A DNA stretch of 36,353 nucleotides from the NCBI GenBank assembly GCA_000697335.1, contig JNEM01014843.1, forward strand, positions 1 to 36,353, in the 5' to 3' direction. Origin of the DNA: Conidiobolus incongruus B7586 (taxonomy: Eukaryota; Entomophthoromycota; Entomophthoromycetes; Entomophthorales; Conidiobolaceae). Made by a program: the position numbers and the translations under genes. Shown piece by piece: positions 34,260-36,353 of this stretch (positions within the stretch are counted from its first letter, which is position 1; every line of letters begins with the position of its first letter). The notes beneath the pieces were generated by a model. That model saw only the letters and a program-made list of their open reading frames with translations, was not told where the DNA came from and ran no database searches.

Positions 34260-36353
34260 ATAGTTTGAAACTATATATATATATAAAATAACTTTTTTGA
34301 TTAAAAAATTAATTTTTTTAAAATTAGTTATTTAATTTAACTTAAACAAAATAATATTTATCAAAAGTTTTTTATTTTGGTTTTAATAAAACTTAAATAT
34401 ATATTCTTTAAAATTATTTAAAATTTATAAGTATTTTTTATTAATAAAATATTGTTTAAATTAACTATTTATTGTTAAGTAAATTATTTTAAACCTAAAA
34501 GTGAAATTATTTAAAACTTATTAAAATTTTAAAAATAATTTCAATTATTATTCTTTTTGTTAGTATAATGGTAATTAAACTAATATAGTATAAAGGAAGA
34601 CTTAATATAAAAATAATATGGCATAAAATATAGTAGGGTAATATGGGATATAGAATGTAAATATAAGCAAAGTTTAATTAAGCTTCAAACTGGGATAAGT
34701 CACTAATATATTAAAATTTATATTAGGTAGTGTTAATATATTATAATATTAATCAAATATAGTTTTAATTTTAGTAGTATAAAAAATAAAAAAAAATAAA
34801 AATTGAGAGAAAAAAAAAACTTTATTTATTTAATAATATAATATTATTTATATAATTAGTCTAATTATAAAAGTATAAATTAACTATATAATTTATAATT
34901 AATTAAATTATATAGAAATATATTAAAGAATTTTAAAAACTAATTTCTTAATATTCCTTTAATAAGTTTTTTAAAAGAAACACACTCCCTAGATTTTTAT
35001 AAATAGGTATAATAGATGAAAATATTCTTAATATTTTCTAAAGGTTGTTATATAACTTTTTTAATAAGATAACTTATTTATTCTATATAAAAATAAACCT
35101 TATTCCTAATAAATTTAGATTTATTTATATAATTAATATAGTATTTTTTCTTTATTTTAATTAATAATTAAATCTAATTTTAAAACTTTTAATTAATTAA
35201 AAAAAATATTAAAAACTTTAAAATAAGGTTTGATTTTAGATATATAAAAGATAAAGTTAATCCTTAAAGTTAAAAGTAATTTTAAGGTGATATTTTCAAA
35301 ATTTAAATTAATAGATTAAGTTTTATAAGGATTATAATATAATAATAAGTATTTTAAATTTAAGCTAAATTTAAATAAGATAATTTTAAGAATAAATTAT
35401 TCTAGATAAATGAACTTAATAATTTTATATTTAAGAGGATTTTTGAATAATTTTAAATATTGTTATTTTAAACTCTTTTAATTTTCTTTTAAATTTGATA
35501 AAAAAGTTAATATAGTTAGTATTAAGCTAAAATTTAATAACATTTAAAGGTAAATTAATTTAAAGTTTTAAAATAATTATTAAATTAGGATGTTTATTAT
35601 AATTAATAAAATAAAGGTTAGAACTTATTAATTTATTAATAAAAATATTAAATGAATATTAAAGTTGGTAAATATAAGTATCTTAATTTAATTAATTAGT
35701 GTTAATATAAGCTTTAATCATTTACTTTAAAGTTTTAATAATTCTTTTAATAAGTTTATTAGTTTAATAATTATTGATAATAAATATAACTAGGTTAATC
35801 TTAAGGGAAAAAGATAATAACTTCTAAAATTAAAAATTAAATTTATATTTTTATCAGATCCAATAATTTAAGGAATTTTATAATAAGTAAAGATATTAGA
35901 AAATAATAATTATATAATATCTTTAACTATAAAAGTTTTAAAACAAAGAATAAAATAAATATAATTTTAAGAATAAATTAATAATAATTAATAAGTTATC
36001 ATAATTATTTGTTAATTTAAGAATTTCCATGAAATTAATTTAGCTTTATTGTTAAGTTTTATTAAAAACTTATAAGAGAATAGGTTTATTATAATTTAAT
36101 TAAATATTATATCTAATTCTTTAATATATATTATAAGTATTAGTATATTTCTAGGCTAATTTAATTAAAAAACAGTTAATAATATCTTATTTTAATTCTT
36201 TTGACATTTTTTAACTAGTTTTAATATCTTCTGATAAGTTATAATATTTATTAAATATTATTTATTAAATCTTAAAATTATCAGGAATATATAAACAATT
36301 ATTAAAGTATCGTAAGTTATCAATAATTTGAAAACTTTTATCATATTTTAATT
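34260..36353. repeat. CpA/TpG-depleted, TpA-rich tract (RIP-like), runs off the window
   Basis: From about 34260 to the right edge the sequence changes character. By hand count from 34561 on (about 1.79 kb) I find roughly 21 CA and 26 TG steps and a single CG, while CT, AG and TA steps remain common. Ordinary spacer, for example around 29040-29160, has about three times more CA+TG per base. Loss of CA and TG with gain of TA on both strands is the signature of repeat-induced point mutation, which turns CpA into TpA in repeated DNA. No coding frame or element family can be read. The likely source is an old repeated element, now a fossil; an AT-biased heterochromatic tract is the alternative. 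Confidence 0.55.

Noticed and set aside
34260-36353. Possible mitochondrial DNA insertion at the AT-rich right edge
   Set aside because: There are no mitochondrial gene signatures, tRNAs or GC clusters. The context-specific loss of CA/TG fits hypermutation better than an organellar origin.
1-36353. CRISPR arrays, prokaryotic operons, riboswitches, telomeric repeats
   Set aside because: No regularly spaced repeats, no ribosome-binding-site-led gene strings and no tandem telomere motifs are seen; spliceosomal introns and a class II tRNA without encoded CCA show a eukaryotic nuclear origin.

Overview
This window is nuclear DNA from a very AT-rich eukaryote, most likely a fungus. The support is an ERG1-type squalene epoxidase, a Ste7/Byr1-type MAPKK with a fungal-style docking site, a Ymr1-type myotubularin, many short introns of about 45-80 nt with GTA...AG ends, and single genes in long AT-rich spacers. 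The composition and intron size would suit an early-diverging lineage such as Entomophthoromycotina (Conidiobolus-like), but that placement is a guess; no marker here proves it.

Layout from left to right. A small Lys-rich protein gene (0.4-0.8 kb, +) is followed by a complete six-exon myotubularin phosphatase (1.5-3.9 kb, +). Converging on it is a decayed maleylacetoacetate isomerase gene (4.2-5.1 kb, -), then a complete GTP cyclohydrolase I (6.5-7.7 kb, -). A 2.5 kb spacer leads to a GC-richer islet at 10.2-10.9 kb and an unidentified exon-like stretch at 11.8-12.4 kb. Next are two copies of squalene epoxidase in the same orientation: a dead copy with its introns (12.5-13.75 kb, -) and an intact five-exon gene (15.9-17.6 kb, -). 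A tRNA-Ser(GCU) (19.5 kb, -) and a centromeric histone H3 variant with a greatly enlarged loop 1 (20.5-21.1 kb, -) follow. An eight-exon MAPKK (22.8-24.2 kb, +) converges with a TFIIB-like cyclin-fold protein that has no zinc ribbon (25.5-27.4 kb, -). The right end holds a short basic-protein fragment (29.9-30.2 kb, -), an unrecognised 211-aa gene (31.0-31.6 kb, +) and a decayed NAR1 Fe-S assembly gene (32.2-33.8 kb, +). The last 2.1 kb is a tract depleted in CpA/TpG and rich in TpA, resembling RIP-type hypermutation.

The intact genes are ordinary housekeeping and signalling genes with no evident shared pathway or operon logic: phosphoinositide turnover, pterin/folate synthesis, ergosterol synthesis, centromere identity, MAPK signalling and transcription. 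What stands out is the number of dead copies of conserved host genes in one 36 kb window: isomerase, squalene epoxidase and NAR1, plus unidentified relics. Most still have recognisable introns, so they arose by DNA-level duplication or in-place decay rather than by retroposition. All splice sites were inferred by eye from conserved protein frames and GT...AG boundaries.
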